Assembly: GCA_031282065.1 (NCBI GenBank)
Contig: JAITEL010000174.1
Coordinates: forward strand, 1 to 33,396
From: Treponema sp.
GTDB lineage: Bacteria; Spirochaetota; Spirochaetia; Treponematales; Breznakiellaceae
Reading direction: 5' to 3'
DNA length: 33,396 nucleotides
The notes under the pieces are model-generated. The model saw nothing but the letters and a program-made list of their open reading frames with translations, did no database searches and was not told where the DNA came from. Below, piece by piece: positions 7,669 to 15,914 of this stretch. The position numbers and the translations under genes are program-made. Every line of letters begins with the position of its first letter. The stretch's first letter is position 1.

Positions 7669-8018
7669 ACATTCCCCGATAACCCTGAGCCGGAAAAACC
7701 AGGACTTATACCGGGTATTTGCATGCCCCCGGCAAGGGTACCCATTTCTCGATTAATGGCTTCCCGCACCTTTTCCATGGCATTGCTAAAGGCCGCGATG
7801 ATAAGGTCTTCAAGCATTTCTCCCTCCTGGGGATTGATCGCTTCCGGGGAAATTCTGATGGATAGCATTTCAATGCGTCCGTTGAGGTCTATCTCTACCA
7901 TGCCTCCTCCGGCTGAACCGGTTACGCTAATAGCGCCCAGTTTTTCCTGAAACACACTCATCTGTTCCTGAATCTTCTTGGCATTCTTGAGGATATCAAA
8001 AGGGTTAATATTCATCAC
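7665..8018 (-). CDS. ybaB: YbaB/EbfC nucleoid-associated protein
   Basis: A 117-aa protein beginning MNINPFDILKNAKKIQEQM, with SVTGSAGGGMVEIDLNGR and the ISPEAINP segment typical of the YbaB/EbfC family. These small dimers bind DNA and help organise the nucleoid; in Borrelia the homologue EbfC also regulates genes. GGAG precedes the ATG. It sits between dnaX and recR, the conserved bacterial order. Confidence 0.93.
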   Translation of the reverse strand: MMNINPFDILKNAKKIQEQMSVFQEKLGAISVTGSAGGGMVEIDLNGRIEMLSIRISPEAINPQEGEMLEDLIIAAFSNAMEKVREAINREMGTLAGGMQIPGISPGFSGSGLSGNV

Positions 8019-8053
8019 TTACTCCGATTGGGATTTCTTATGGTCTTGGGTGC

Positions 8054-9616
8054 TCACTTTTCCTTTACCACCGTACCTCGAAACACCTGAAGCACCCGTT
8101 CTACCTGTGGGGCTAACTGAGGCGACCCCTGATGCTGAGCAGCACCGTCTACCGCATCCCTTGCCATACTAGCAGGTATCCCCGGTTCTTGTCTTCCCGT
8201 CTGGGGTACCGAGACGGGATGTTCCGCTGCATACGGGGCTGAGGATACGGATTTGACAAAGTCGGGCGTGGAAACCCCGGATACTTTGGCAGCCATGATA
8301 CGGTCAAAATTTTCACTAAGCGAATAGGCTTGCCTGGAACTCAGGCTGCGCTGCGCTTCCTGAGGAAGCTGCTCCTGTGCCGGAGGAAAGCTCGGTATGG
8401 GGGCCTCATGTGATTCTTGAGCGTGCTCCATTTCCGCGGCAGGGGGGAGCCCTCCTACACCAGAGGAAGCGGGAAAGCCCAGCGCCGCCTGGACTTCAGC
8501 AATGGCGGCCCGCAGTTCCCGGGGAGCAATCCACTGCCCAAGCCAGCAGAGTTTGGAAACCACGGTTTCCAGCTCAAACCGGGGCGAAATAGAGTAGCGG
8601 ATATCCCGGTACAGGGTAAGAAGCAGGTCCAGGGCATGCTCAATTTGGGGCGGCTTGAGACCTTCCAAGACCTTGGCCGAAAAACGATCTGCACTGTAAT
8701 CCAGCAAGGTTTCCCGGGTAATGCCGGCTTTTATGAACAGCACGCTGCGATAATACCCTGCCAAGTCAATGATGAACTGCTCAATAGCTATCCCTGCATT
8801 GAGCATATCCTCAATCAGGAGGAAGGCTCTGGTGCTGTCATGGTCCACACAGGCATCAGCCAGCGCGTTGAGGTTATCCAAGCCCAAAAGCCCGAGCTTC
8901 TCCCTGATAAGGGCGGAACGGATATGGCCATCAGAAAAAGCCACTACTTGGTCGAACAAGGTATAGGCATCCCGCAGGCTGCCGGTAGACTCTTTCGCAA
9001 TCCAGAACAGGGCCTCATCCTCAGCTTGAATACGCATCTCCTCACAGGTGGCCTTGAGGATAGACGCAATCATCCCAATGGGGATGAGCCTGAAGGCGAA
9101 CTGCTGACAGCGGCTTTTAATGGTAGCCGGGACCTTGTGCAACTCGGTGGTCGCAAAGATAAAGACAATATAGGGAGGAGGTTCTTCGATGGTTTTAAGG
9201 AGCGCATTGAAGGCGCTATTGGAAAGCATGTGGACCTCGTCGATGATATAGACCTTATAGCGCCCGGAATTGGGGGGGAACAAGACCTCATCTTTGATCT
9301 GTCGCACATCATTAACCCCGGTATTAGAAGCCCCGTCTATTTCAATAATATCCAGGCTTGCCCCGCGGCTGATTTCCTTGCAGGTAGGACAGACCCCGCA
9401 GGGCGTTGCGGTAGGCCCCTGCTCACAGTTAAGGGAGCGGGCGAGGATACGGGCAGCGCTGGTTTTACCGCAGCCCCGAGGGCCGGAAAAAAGGTAGGCA
9501 TGGGCGATATGCCCTTGTTCAAGGGAATTTTTCAAGGTGGCTACCACAAAATCCTGTCCCGCCAGTTCATCAAAGATTTTAGGACGCCGCCTGGTAGCGG
9601 TTACTTCATAGGCCAT
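8054..9616 (-). CDS. dnaX: DNA polymerase III subunit gamma/tau
   Basis: The clamp-loader ATPase. Walker A is GPRGCGKT (residues 45-52), the zinc module uses Cys64, 73, 76 and 79, Walker B is IIDEVHM (124-130), and the sensor/arginine-finger region reads TTELHKVPATIKSRC. The ATPase and oligomerisation domains reach about residue 370. A low-complexity Pro/Gln/Ala-rich tail of about 150 residues follows, as in tau forms. I saw no obvious A-rich slippery site for a short gamma product. The ribosome binding site is weak. It lies 36 bases downstream of the SRP RNA, with ybaB and recR after it. Confidence 0.95.
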   Translation of the reverse strand: MAYEVTATRRRPKIFDELAGQDFVVATLKNSLEQGHIAHAYLFSGPRGCGKTSAARILARSLNCEQGPTATPCGVCPTCKEISRGASLDIIEIDGASNTGVNDVRQIKDEVLFPPNSGRYKVYIIDEVHMLSNSAFNALLKTIEEPPPYIVFIFATTELHKVPATIKSRCQQFAFRLIPIGMIASILKATCEEMRIQAEDEALFWIAKESTGSLRDAYTLFDQVVAFSDGHIRSALIREKLGLLGLDNLNALADACVDHDSTRAFLLIEDMLNAGIAIEQFIIDLAGYYRSVLFIKAGITRETLLDYSADRFSAKVLEGLKPPQIEHALDLLLTLYRDIRYSISPRFELETVVSKLCWLGQWIAPRELRAAIAEVQAALGFPASSGVGGLPPAAEMEHAQESHEAPIPSFPPAQEQLPQEAQRSLSSRQAYSLSENFDRIMAAKVSGVSTPDFVKSVSSAPYAAEHPVSVPQTGRQEPGIPASMARDAVDGAAQHQGSPQLAPQVERVLQVFRGTVVKEK

Positions 9617-9651
9617 GATTCTTGAGTATATCCTGAATCAGAGACAAAAAA

Positions 9652-9764
9652 AACCCCGTAACCAGGGCTGACCACGGCGCCACAGGCCTCCGCTTACCGT
9701 TGCTTCCTTCCGGACCTGGCGGGGTTGGGCGGCGCCTGTTCGCATGGTTCCTAGCTACAGGGTT
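9652..9764 (-). ncRNA. ffs: Signal recognition particle 4.5S RNA (small bacterial type)
   Basis: The minus strand contains the conserved apical domain CAGGTCCGGAAGGAAGCA (centred near 9705), the most diagnostic part of SRP RNA, which binds Ffh. The ends pair: ACCCTGTAGCTAGG at the 5' side with CCTGGTTACGGGGT at the 3' side, giving one long hairpin of about 110 nt. A run of eight T follows the helix and serves as terminator. No Alu domain is present, so this is the short 4.5S form. The 5' end is set by the promoter at 9770-9798. Its position ahead of dnaX matches the scr-dnaX-yaaK-recR order of Bacillus. Confidence 0.93.
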
Positions 9765-9769
9765 TTATA

Positions 9770-9798
9770 ACCATAGAGGGATACAAGAACTTTGTCAA
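9770..9798 (-). promoter_or_regulatory. Sigma-70 promoter of the SRP RNA
   Basis: On the minus strand, TTGACA (9798-9793), a 17-bp spacer and TATGGT (9775-9770) predict a start near 9764, exactly at the 5' end of the RNA helix. Confidence 0.8.
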
Positions 9799-10066
9799 GC
9801 CGTTCCTTGGGTTTTGTCAGGCCCAGGCCATATACCTTTTGCAATACCTTATTAAACATGAGCACTACGGAAACAAGGTATCCACATCGCTTTGCGTTCC
9901 CTTCACGGACCCTTTTTCTCCAGCCGAACTCACGTTACTAAAGAAAAAACCTGAAGGCCCATGTAACTATTAGCAGCATACCATGTTATCCATAATAAAG
10001 TAGCCAGTACAAAAATTTTAGATACCCCTAGCAAAAAGTCGTCATCTAAAAAGGTATAGTGCAAAG
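9799..10066. other. Intergenic stretch without a recognised gene
   Basis: Between the SRP promoter and the paired terminators there is no convincing ORF. The sequence is AT-richer than its surroundings near 9940-10060. A + strand transcript ending at the terminators below would have to start here, but I could not pick a confident promoter or match a known RNA family. Confidence 0.5.
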
Positions 10067-10102
10067 CCCTTCCCAAAACTGTGGTTTTGGGAGGGTTTCT
10101 TT
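10067..10102 (+). terminator. Rho-independent terminator, + strand
   Basis: The stem CCCTTCCCAAAAC/GTTTTGGGAGGG has a TGTG loop and is followed by TTTCTTT. The T tract is on the + strand, although the only neighbouring genes are on the minus strand. Confidence 0.7.
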
Positions 10103-10123
10103 AAGCAGGACGTTTTCTTGTTG

Positions 10124-10161
10124 CCGTAACCGGTTCTCCTCCTCCCGGTTACGGTTTTTTT
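10124..10161 (+). terminator. Second rho-independent terminator, + strand
   Basis: CCGTAACCGG pairs with CCGGTTACGG around an 11-base C/T-rich loop, followed directly by seven T. The hairpin alone may also act on ygiQ transcripts from the other strand, but the T tract favours + strand use. Confidence 0.75.
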
Positions 10162-10183
10162 ATTACCCTGCATAAGAGTCGCT

Positions 10184-11956
10184 TTAGATGAGCCCCCCAG
10201 AGCCTGGTTTCATCAGATCTTGGCGGTTGGCCTTCTGGAGGGCTTCCCGGACAAGCGCGTGGTTTTCCGCTTTGTTGAAATGGAGCAGCGCGCGCTGAAG
10301 CCGCTTTTCCCGTTCCCCTGGTACGGAGATAGGCTCCATAGTGCGGGGGTCTCGTCCGGTGCGGTACATCACCGTGGAAAGGGTTCCGGGAGTAGGGTAA
10401 AAGTCTTGCACCTGATCCGGGATAAAACGGCTTTTTTTGAGGTACAAGGCCAGTTCCACCCCATCCTCAAGGGTTGTCCCTGGATGGCCTGACATAAAAT
10501 AGGGAACCAGGTACTGTTTGCATCCCAGATAGCGGTTTGTTTGCGCATACTCCGTAACGAAATTGTTATAGGTTTCATGGTCCCCCTTGCCCATAGCGGC
10601 AAGAACCGAGGAAGACACATGTTCTGGGGCTACCTTAAGCTGACCACTCACATGCCAGCGGCAGAGGGCCCGCAGAAACTCCTTCCCGTATCGCGTATCA
10701 AGCCCCAGGTAATCAAAGCGGATTCCTGAACGGATAAAGATCTTTTGTACACCCCTTATTCGGTTCCGCAGCGCGGTGAGGGTTTCTAGGTAATCCTTAT
10801 GGTCAGCCCGCAGCTGTGGACAAGGTGTAGGGTATAGGCATTCCCGGTTTGGGCAAAAGCCCCCTTGGGCCTGGCGCCTACAGGCAGGACGGTAAAAGTT
10901 TGCCGTAGGGCCTCCTACATCATGGATATACCCCTTAAATCCTTCCTGCCGGCTTAGAATTTTCGCTTCTCTCAGGAGACTCTCCTGGCTTCTGCCGGTA
11001 ACCGCCCTTCCCTGGTGAAACGTAATGGCACAAAAGGAACAGCCGCCGAAACAGCCGCGGCTTGAAACCAGGGAGAAGGCAACTTCCTTAAGAGCAGGTA
11101 TGCCTCCTAGAGCAGCGTACTTTGGATGGCTGCGGCGGGTGTAGGGAAGCTCATACAGGGTATCCAGTTCCCCTGGGCTCAGGGGAAAGGCAGGAGGATT
11201 CTGGATGACCCAGCGATCCCCATCGCTTCGTTCCAACAGGCGCTGGCCGCTTACGGGGTCTGCCTGTACGCGTTGGAGCATGAAGTGTTCGGCGTAGGCG
11301 AGTAAGGAGCGCTCATCCGTCCCTTTCACCGCTTCATAATCCGGGAGCCGTATCCCGGGAATCCTGGGCTGCCCGGCATGGAAGGCGCGGACACAGGTTC
11401 CCCTCATATCCTGAATAGCCCCAATAGGTTCACCCCCATGGAGCCTGTGGGCAAGCTCCCGGATGGGCCGCTCTCCCATACCATAGACCAGGATGTCCGC
11501 TTTCGCATCCAGCAATAGGGAACGGCGTACCTGATTAGACCAGTAATCGTAATGGGCAAAGCGGCGAAGGCTTGCTTCAATGCCGCCTAGGATAACCGGG
11601 ATGTTCTTATAGACCGAGCGTATACCCGCCACATAGGTGAGGAGGGCCCGGTCAGGCCGAAACCCTGCCTTGCCTCCTGGGGAATAGGCGTCTTCCCTGC
11701 GGGGCTTTTTCGCCGCAGTATAATGGGCCACCATAGAATCCATGTTACCCGCGCCTACGAGGAACGCAAGCCGCGGCCTGCCTAAGACCGTATAGGATGC
11801 CTTATTACGCCAGTCCGGCTGAGGGATGATCCCTACCCTGTAACCGGCAGCTTCCAAGACCCGTGCGATAAGGGCAGCGGCAAAGGCAGGGTGGTCTACA
11901 TAGGCATCACCGGAAACAAAAATAAAATCACAGGATTCCCAGCCCCGCTTATCCAT
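10184..11956 (-). CDS. ygiQ: YgiQ-family radical SAM protein
   Basis: A 590-aa product with an N-terminal cobalamin-binding-like domain (SGDAYVDHPAF, LGGIEASLRRFAHYDYW), the radical SAM cluster motif CFGGCSFC (Cys302, 306, 309), and a C-terminal DUF3362-like region (PDQVQDFYPTPGTLSTVMY). It is widespread; its reaction is unknown to me. The ATG at 11956 has no ribosome binding site, and family-typical residues (FLPVNSSDM, as in FLPxTxxEM) continue upstream in frame, so the real start is probably a non-ATG codon or translation arrives from the nfu gene upstream. Confidence 0.9.
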   Translation of the reverse strand: MDKRGWESCDFIFVSGDAYVDHPAFAAALIARVLEAAGYRVGIIPQPDWRNKASYTVLGRPRLAFLVGAGNMDSMVAHYTAAKKPRREDAYSPGGKAGFRPDRALLTYVAGIRSVYKNIPVILGGIEASLRRFAHYDYWSNQVRRSLLLDAKADILVYGMGERPIRELAHRLHGGEPIGAIQDMRGTCVRAFHAGQPRIPGIRLPDYEAVKGTDERSLLAYAEHFMLQRVQADPVSGQRLLERSDGDRWVIQNPPAFPLSPGELDTLYELPYTRRSHPKYAALGGIPALKEVAFSLVSSRGCFGGCSFCAITFHQGRAVTGRSQESLLREAKILSRQEGFKGYIHDVGGPTANFYRPACRRQAQGGFCPNRECLYPTPCPQLRADHKDYLETLTALRNRIRGVQKIFIRSGIRFDYLGLDTRYGKEFLRALCRWHVSGQLKVAPEHVSSSVLAAMGKGDHETYNNFVTEYAQTNRYLGCKQYLVPYFMSGHPGTTLEDGVELALYLKKSRFIPDQVQDFYPTPGTLSTVMYRTGRDPRTMEPISVPGEREKRLQRALLHFNKAENHALVREALQKANRQDLMKPGSGGLI

Positions 11957-12016
11957 ATCGCTGGAGTTTACCGGCAGGAAGCAGGGCTGGGGGGAAGGCA
12001 GGGGGAAAGAAACGGC

Positions 12017-12241
12017 TTAGACTCCGATAACCGCGCTTACTTCGGGGACCTCTTTTTTCAGATGGTTTTCAATTCCCATCTTCAAGGTCATCTGGGCCAT
12101 AGGGCAGCCCCCGCATGCACCGGTCAATTTCAATGATACCGTGCCATCATCGGCCACGGAAACGTATTCTACATCTCCTCCGTCCGCTTGGAGGGAAGGT
12201 CGTACTTTATCAAGAGCGCTCTTGATTCGTTCTTCAAGCAT
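12017..12241 (-). CDS. NifU C-terminal-domain Fe-S scaffold protein (Nfu type)
   Basis: A 74-aa stand-alone NifU-like domain with LQADGGDVEYV and the cluster-binding C-x2-C in GACGGCPM. Such proteins carry or transfer Fe-S clusters to apoproteins. AGGAG precedes the ATG. The stop codon is in the same frame as the downstream ygiQ reading frame, 20 codons before its first ATG. A radical SAM enzyme right after an Fe-S carrier makes functional coupling plausible. Confidence 0.92.
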   Translation of the reverse strand: MLEERIKSALDKVRPSLQADGGDVEYVSVADDGTVSLKLTGACGGCPMAQMTLKMGIENHLKKEVPEVSAVIGV

Positions 12242-12408
12242 ATAGTCTCCTCATGGGTATAATATACCGCTATGCAGAGTATCTGTCTATGCGGGGCTTC
12301 TCAGCATAGAACCGGCCCTGGCTTAGCTAGGACAAGAGCCGGCTCAAGAGGGTAACCTTGCTCTTCTTGCCGAATCTGAAACGAAACATGGACCATCATT
12401 TTTTTGCA

Positions 12409-13545
12409 CTATTTACGATTCGGCAATAAGCTGGTCAAGTAGCTTGATAAGACCGTGCCATAGGTCTCAGTGATCTTTTTTTCCGCGGCTACTATCGCCC
12501 GGTTTTCCGCTTCCGTAAGGGACACATGTCCTTCCCGTCCGTTGATATTAAAGGGCAAAAGCACACTGGAATCTTTCGTATCCACCAGGTTGGCCTCGAT
12601 CCCATAGCGTACAAATTTGTTTGTTTGGTTGGGAAGGTCCGCCGGGGAAAGGCTTATCCGCACCTGGAGAACATACCGGGAACTCGTACCGCCGCTCCTG
12701 AACCCCTGGGTGGTAAGCGCGGAGGCAAAGGCATCCTTGATACGGTTGAAACGAGTATCCGTAACTTGTACCTCAATGGGGATACTCTTGGTGATGTTCA
12801 CCGCTGCCAGGCGATAGGTATCTCCTTTCTTAAGATTCTCTACGGGCGATCCCCCCACTATGGTCAAGACATTGGCGTACACCCGGTTTACATCCGCAAT
12901 GGTCGCGGCAAGCTGGTAGCGGGAATACCCCTCCAGGCTCTGCTCATCCTCCGGGGGCAGGGCGATCAACTCCTCAATGATCCGTTCATTGGAACGGATC
13001 ATATCCGTATAGAGCCGGGAAGCCTGGGCCTTGTCCAAGACCGCTACGGCGTAATAGGTGGTTTTCTTATCAAACCATACATCTTCGATCTCTGCCCCTA
13101 TAAGGGAGTCCATTTCAGCAGAGGTCTTGATGGCGTTTTGTACCACCGTATTCTCGGAGACCTGGACCGCTCCCTTGGACACGGCCTCGGAATAATGGGT
13201 GATCGTTTTTAGGTCTGCCTGTACGGATTGCCCAAACACCGCCACCAGCCGTCCCAGGGCGTCTTTCTCCGCTTGGTTGCGGTCAGCCCCAAAGCCTACC
13301 GCTGAAACGAAACGGTTCTGGTCATACACCCTATCCGGTGAGGAAACCCAGGCCGGTTCTCTTCCCGTATTCACCGGTACCGGTGCGGAGGCGGCAGGAC
13401 GGGCCGCAGGGCTTCCCCCCTCCATCGTAGCAACCCCAGCCCGGGCAGCAGCAACCGCATCGTCCTCACGGGAAGGCGGAGGGTTGCTGGCGCAGCCTAT
13501 AAACGCTACCAGTACCACAATCGCCGCATACCTTACTTTAAACAT
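12409..13545 (-). CDS. LPP20-family outer-envelope lipoprotein
   Basis: A 378-aa lipoprotein precursor. The signal peptide ends in a lipobox (AFIGC, Cys18), followed by a Pro/Ala-rich linker to about residue 62. An LPP20-like domain spans about 63-185 (EPAWVSSPD, GFGADRNQAEKDALGRL, YYAVAVLDK). A second domain at about 230-370 (DTRFNRIKDAFASALTTQGF, VSLTEAENRAIVAAEKKI) looks like a CsgG/LpoB-type fold. GGAGG lies four bases before the ATG, which overlaps the end of the COG3014 gene. It is the last gene of the three-lipoprotein operon. The molecular role is unknown. Confidence 0.8.
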   Translation of the reverse strand: MFKVRYAAIVVLVAFIGCASNPPPSREDDAVAAARAGVATMEGGSPAARPAASAPVPVNTGREPAWVSSPDRVYDQNRFVSAVGFGADRNQAEKDALGRLVAVFGQSVQADLKTITHYSEAVSKGAVQVSENTVVQNAIKTSAEMDSLIGAEIEDVWFDKKTTYYAVAVLDKAQASRLYTDMIRSNERIIEELIALPPEDEQSLEGYSRYQLAATIADVNRVYANVLTIVGGSPVENLKKGDTYRLAAVNITKSIPIEVQVTDTRFNRIKDAFASALTTQGFRSGGTSSRYVLQVRISLSPADLPNQTNKFVRYGIEANLVDTKDSSVLLPFNINGREGHVSLTEAENRAIVAAEKKITETYGTVLSSYLTSLLPNRK

Positions 13546-14870
13546 ACAACCTCCACTAAATTAAGCCGGTCTGCCCGGACCGTTAGGGTATTCTCAAAAG
13601 AAGCGAGCCGTTTGCCGTTTGCCCCATAGTAGTAAGTAGTAAAGGCATAGGTCCCGGGATCCAGGGTAATACCCCCCACGTAGGCTTTGGCGGGAAAGTA
13701 GCGGGAGAGCCGCAGGTCCGCCTGTTCACTGGCCTCTGCGAACACTTGGGTACCCAAGCTGAGGGCGCTGAACAATAAGCTGGTCCCCCCCTCGGTATTG
13801 TCGGCAGCCGCGCCAAGGGCAGAGGAAGTAACCCCTTTAATGGTCGCCCGGATTACAGACTTGAGGTATATCAGGTTGACCTTTTCCTTGAAGGTTTCCC
13901 GGGCCACCGCCTCCATGTCTTCCAGCAGGGCCAGGTCAAAGCGAGTCCCGTCCTCAAAAACCACCTCAATCCGCTGCACCTGGGAAGGACGGCTCTCCAT
14001 GACCGGCAGGGCGATCTTGATATAGCGCGGGCCAGGAATGGGGATCCGCAGGGTCTCTTCGGTTTTGACGGGAGACAGGCCGCTGAAGCCTATCACATTA
14101 AGCCGGGCTTTTCCCGCAGGAACCCTCAATTCCTCGTCCAGGGACGGGGGCAGGGGATAGGCGTATACGGAGGGCGCATTGGCAAAGGCCACCTTGAGGG
14201 AGTCTCCGTCGATCCGGGCATCGTCATAGTTCCCTATGCCCCGATAGAAGAGCATCCCCAGGTAGCGGGCCAAGGCGGAGTCGGAGAATTGGACCGGCGA
14301 CTCAGGGTTCGGCGGAACCTCGCCCCCTTCTGCCAGGGCCTTTTGCTGGAGATTGGTCTTGAGTTCCCCGTATTTTGAGGCTAAGAAACGCAGCTTGTTG
14401 TTCATCCGCCGGATTTCCACCAGGGCGTCTTCGAGCTGTTGCTTATGGTAGTAGTTGAGGGCGTTAAAGACATTGATATAAATATCTTCGTAATCCTCGC
14501 CGTCGTATTCCCTGGTTTTATCGTTCAGCAAGTAGGAGCCGATCTCCATGGTGATGCTTTTCGTAAAAGCCTCTTCTATGGCCCGTTCCCCTTCCTGAAG
14601 TATTTTGGTGGAATCATCGTATTCCTGGGCGTAATGGGTGATCATCCCCTTATCCAGGTAATAGAGGATGGCATCTTTATCCCGGTAGATGGTTTTCTTC
14701 TCCTCTTCCAGGATGGCAATACCCTCGTGATGATCCCCCGCTTCCACTGCGTTGTCCACTTTGAGGTAGGGGTTTCCTGTGGCGCAGGAAAGGCAGGCCC
14801 CCATCCCTATAAAGAACAACACCCCAAGAACTCTATCCGGCGTGATTTGTAAGGTTCTGGTTACCTGCAT
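13533..14870 (-). CDS. COG3014-family lipoprotein
   Basis: A 445-aa protein with an N-terminal hydrophobic signal and cysteines at 26 (GMGAC) and 29 (CLSC); either may be the lipidated residue. A helical TPR-like region spans about 30-170 (HYAQEYDDSTKILQEGE, FNALNYYHKQQLEDALVEI) and a beta-rich C-terminal half follows. This family commonly occurs with LpoB-like and LPP20 genes, as here. The start has GAGGAGGGG six bases upstream. The 13-bp overlap with the next gene indicates coupling. It probably belongs to a periplasmic complex with its two neighbours; the biochemical role is unknown. Confidence 0.75.
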   Translation of the reverse strand: MQVTRTLQITPDRVLGVLFFIGMGACLSCATGNPYLKVDNAVEAGDHHEGIAILEEEKKTIYRDKDAILYYLDKGMITHYAQEYDDSTKILQEGERAIEEAFTKSITMEIGSYLLNDKTREYDGEDYEDIYINVFNALNYYHKQQLEDALVEIRRMNNKLRFLASKYGELKTNLQQKALAEGGEVPPNPESPVQFSDSALARYLGMLFYRGIGNYDDARIDGDSLKVAFANAPSVYAYPLPPSLDEELRVPAGKARLNVIGFSGLSPVKTEETLRIPIPGPRYIKIALPVMESRPSQVQRIEVVFEDGTRFDLALLEDMEAVARETFKEKVNLIYLKSVIRATIKGVTSSALGAAADNTEGGTSLLFSALSLGTQVFAEASEQADLRLSRYFPAKAYVGGITLDPGTYAFTTYYYGANGKRLASFENTLTVRADRLNLVEVVCLK

Positions 14871-14913
14871 GGTACCCCTCCTCGTGGTGGTACGCGCTCA
14901 AGCGCCGGAGCGC

Positions 14914-15540
14914 TTAGAGTTTTGCCTTAGGCCGTTGGATGACCTTCTTGATTTCACTGTTCTGATCCATCCACATACGGCTGTTGGTCTCGATGTTGGT
15001 CATTTCCGCGGTTACGAAATAGGTTCGTGTAGCGGTGTTCCCGGCGCTGTCGATGATGGTCTTCACTGTGCCGGTGAGCAGGAAGTCTGCACCGGTTTCA
15101 TTGCCCAGGGCTGCGGCGGTCTCTTCGCTGGCATTGCCCTGCTGATCCTGCCGTTCCGTTCGAAGCTCGCTGCGGGTATCTCCGCCGGCAACAAAGTCGG
15201 CTTTGCCGCTGTTAAATATGGCCACTTCCATGGTACTGGCGATGATCGAGGTATCGATATGCTCATCGCTGTCGTTCTTGAAGGAACCCACCAGGACTCT
15301 GGGGAGTCTGCCGAGCTGGGCTGTGGTCTGGACTACCCGGGGAGAATCAAGACAGGCTCTGATGAGGCTGTCGCAGACTATCCTGACATCCGTATCATTC
15401 CAATAGCCGCTGAGATCCGTTTGCGTATTGGCATCAACGCGGCTTACCGAAGGGCTAGAACTGCATGCGGCTACGAGCGTTACAGACACCCCGCAGATAA
15501 GCAGCCCCAGCAGTCTTTTCAGTGCTTTTTTCTTTTCCAT
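14914..15540 (-). CDS. LpoB-like penicillin-binding-protein activator lipoprotein
   Basis: A 208-aa lipoprotein. The signal peptide ends in LVAAC (Cys26) and a single LpoB/CsgG-like domain follows: LSGYWNDTDVRIVCDSL, RVLVGSFKNDSDEHIDT, SGKADFV, GADFLLTGTV and a C-terminal YFVTAEMTNIETNSRMW. In enterobacteria LpoB reaches from the outer membrane to activate PBP1b. Whether this one activates a PBP is inference. GGAGG precedes the ATG, and it is the first gene after a good promoter. The two other lipoprotein genes follow. Confidence 0.85.
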   Translation of the reverse strand: MEKKKALKRLLGLLICGVSVTLVAACSSSPSVSRVDANTQTDLSGYWNDTDVRIVCDSLIRACLDSPRVVQTTAQLGRLPRVLVGSFKNDSDEHIDTSIIASTMEVAIFNSGKADFVAGGDTRSELRTERQDQQGNASEETAAALGNETGADFLLTGTVKTIIDSAGNTATRTYFVTAEMTNIETNSRMWMDQNSEIKKVIQRPKAKL

Positions 15541-15575
15541 AAAACCTCCTATGGATTTCTTACTATAATAAAATT

Positions 15576-15605
15576 ACTATACTTAGGTTTCTTATCTCCT
15601 GTCAA
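15576..15605 (-). promoter_or_regulatory. Sigma-70 promoter of the lipoprotein operon
   Basis: Minus strand: TTGACA (15605-15600), an 18-bp spacer and TATAGT (15581-15576), about 35 bases before the lpoB-like ATG. Confidence 0.75.
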
Positions 15606-15671
15606 CCACAATAATTGACCCTGTAAGGGCCTGTTCAGCCGGAATTTTGTTCAGCGGATTCCCGTTCCATG
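15592..15671 (-). pseudogene. Decayed start of the small ORF linked to the repeat element
   Basis: Reading leftwards from repeat copy B, the RBS position holds GAAAGAAGC and the codons then give NGNPLNKIPAE. This aligns in frame with [13 protein letters not shown], the start of the 82-aa protein next to copy C. The start codon position reads AAC instead of ATG, the similarity fades after about 12 codons, and the frame soon stops. The lipoprotein promoter overlaps its end. The match is short, so this is a moderate-confidence remnant. Confidence 0.45.
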
Positions 15672-15886
15672 CTTCTTTCAGGGCAGGATCTGCACGGTTT
15701 TCGTTGATCCCTGCGTCAATATCGGTAATACGGACGCATATATTGTCGATATATGCGTCTTTTGAGCTCCATTGACGCATATAATCGTACTATATGCGTC
15801 TTTATTTTTATAACATGCGCATATCCTGTTGTTACAGGCGCATATTATGGCATAACAGACGCATGGATCAAGAGGTGCATTGCCTC
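15670..15886 (+). repeat. Dispersed 21-bp-phased hairpin element, copy B
   Basis: The core is 15712-15864, again exactly 153 bp. Phased hexamers start at 15712, 15733, 15754, 15774, 15795, 15816, 15837 and 15858, with weaker ones at 15670 and 15691. Hairpin 1 is GACGCATATAT/ATATATGCGTC, hairpin 2 is GACGCATATA/TATATGCGTC, and hairpin 3 (15816-15842) is weaker. The tail hairpin at 15872-15886 is GAGG/CCTC, where copies A and C have G-only strands. The element lies between the lipoprotein operon and the DUF4116 gene and ends 28 bases before the chosen start of the latter. Confidence 0.85.
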
Positions 15887-15914
15887 ATGGAAAACATCGA
15901 AAACATCGAAAACC

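Noticed and set aside
8417-9625. Long + strand open frame opposite dnaX
   Set aside because: dnaX has all family motifs; the opposite frame is a shadow with no recognisable domain or ribosome binding site. The same applies to the long frames opposite alaS (28055-29563) and leuC (5710-6375).
15753-15914. Upstream ATG extension of the DUF4116 protein by 54 residues
   Set aside because: The extension runs through repeat copy B and encodes element sequence, so the ATG at 15915 is preferred even though its ribosome binding site is poor.
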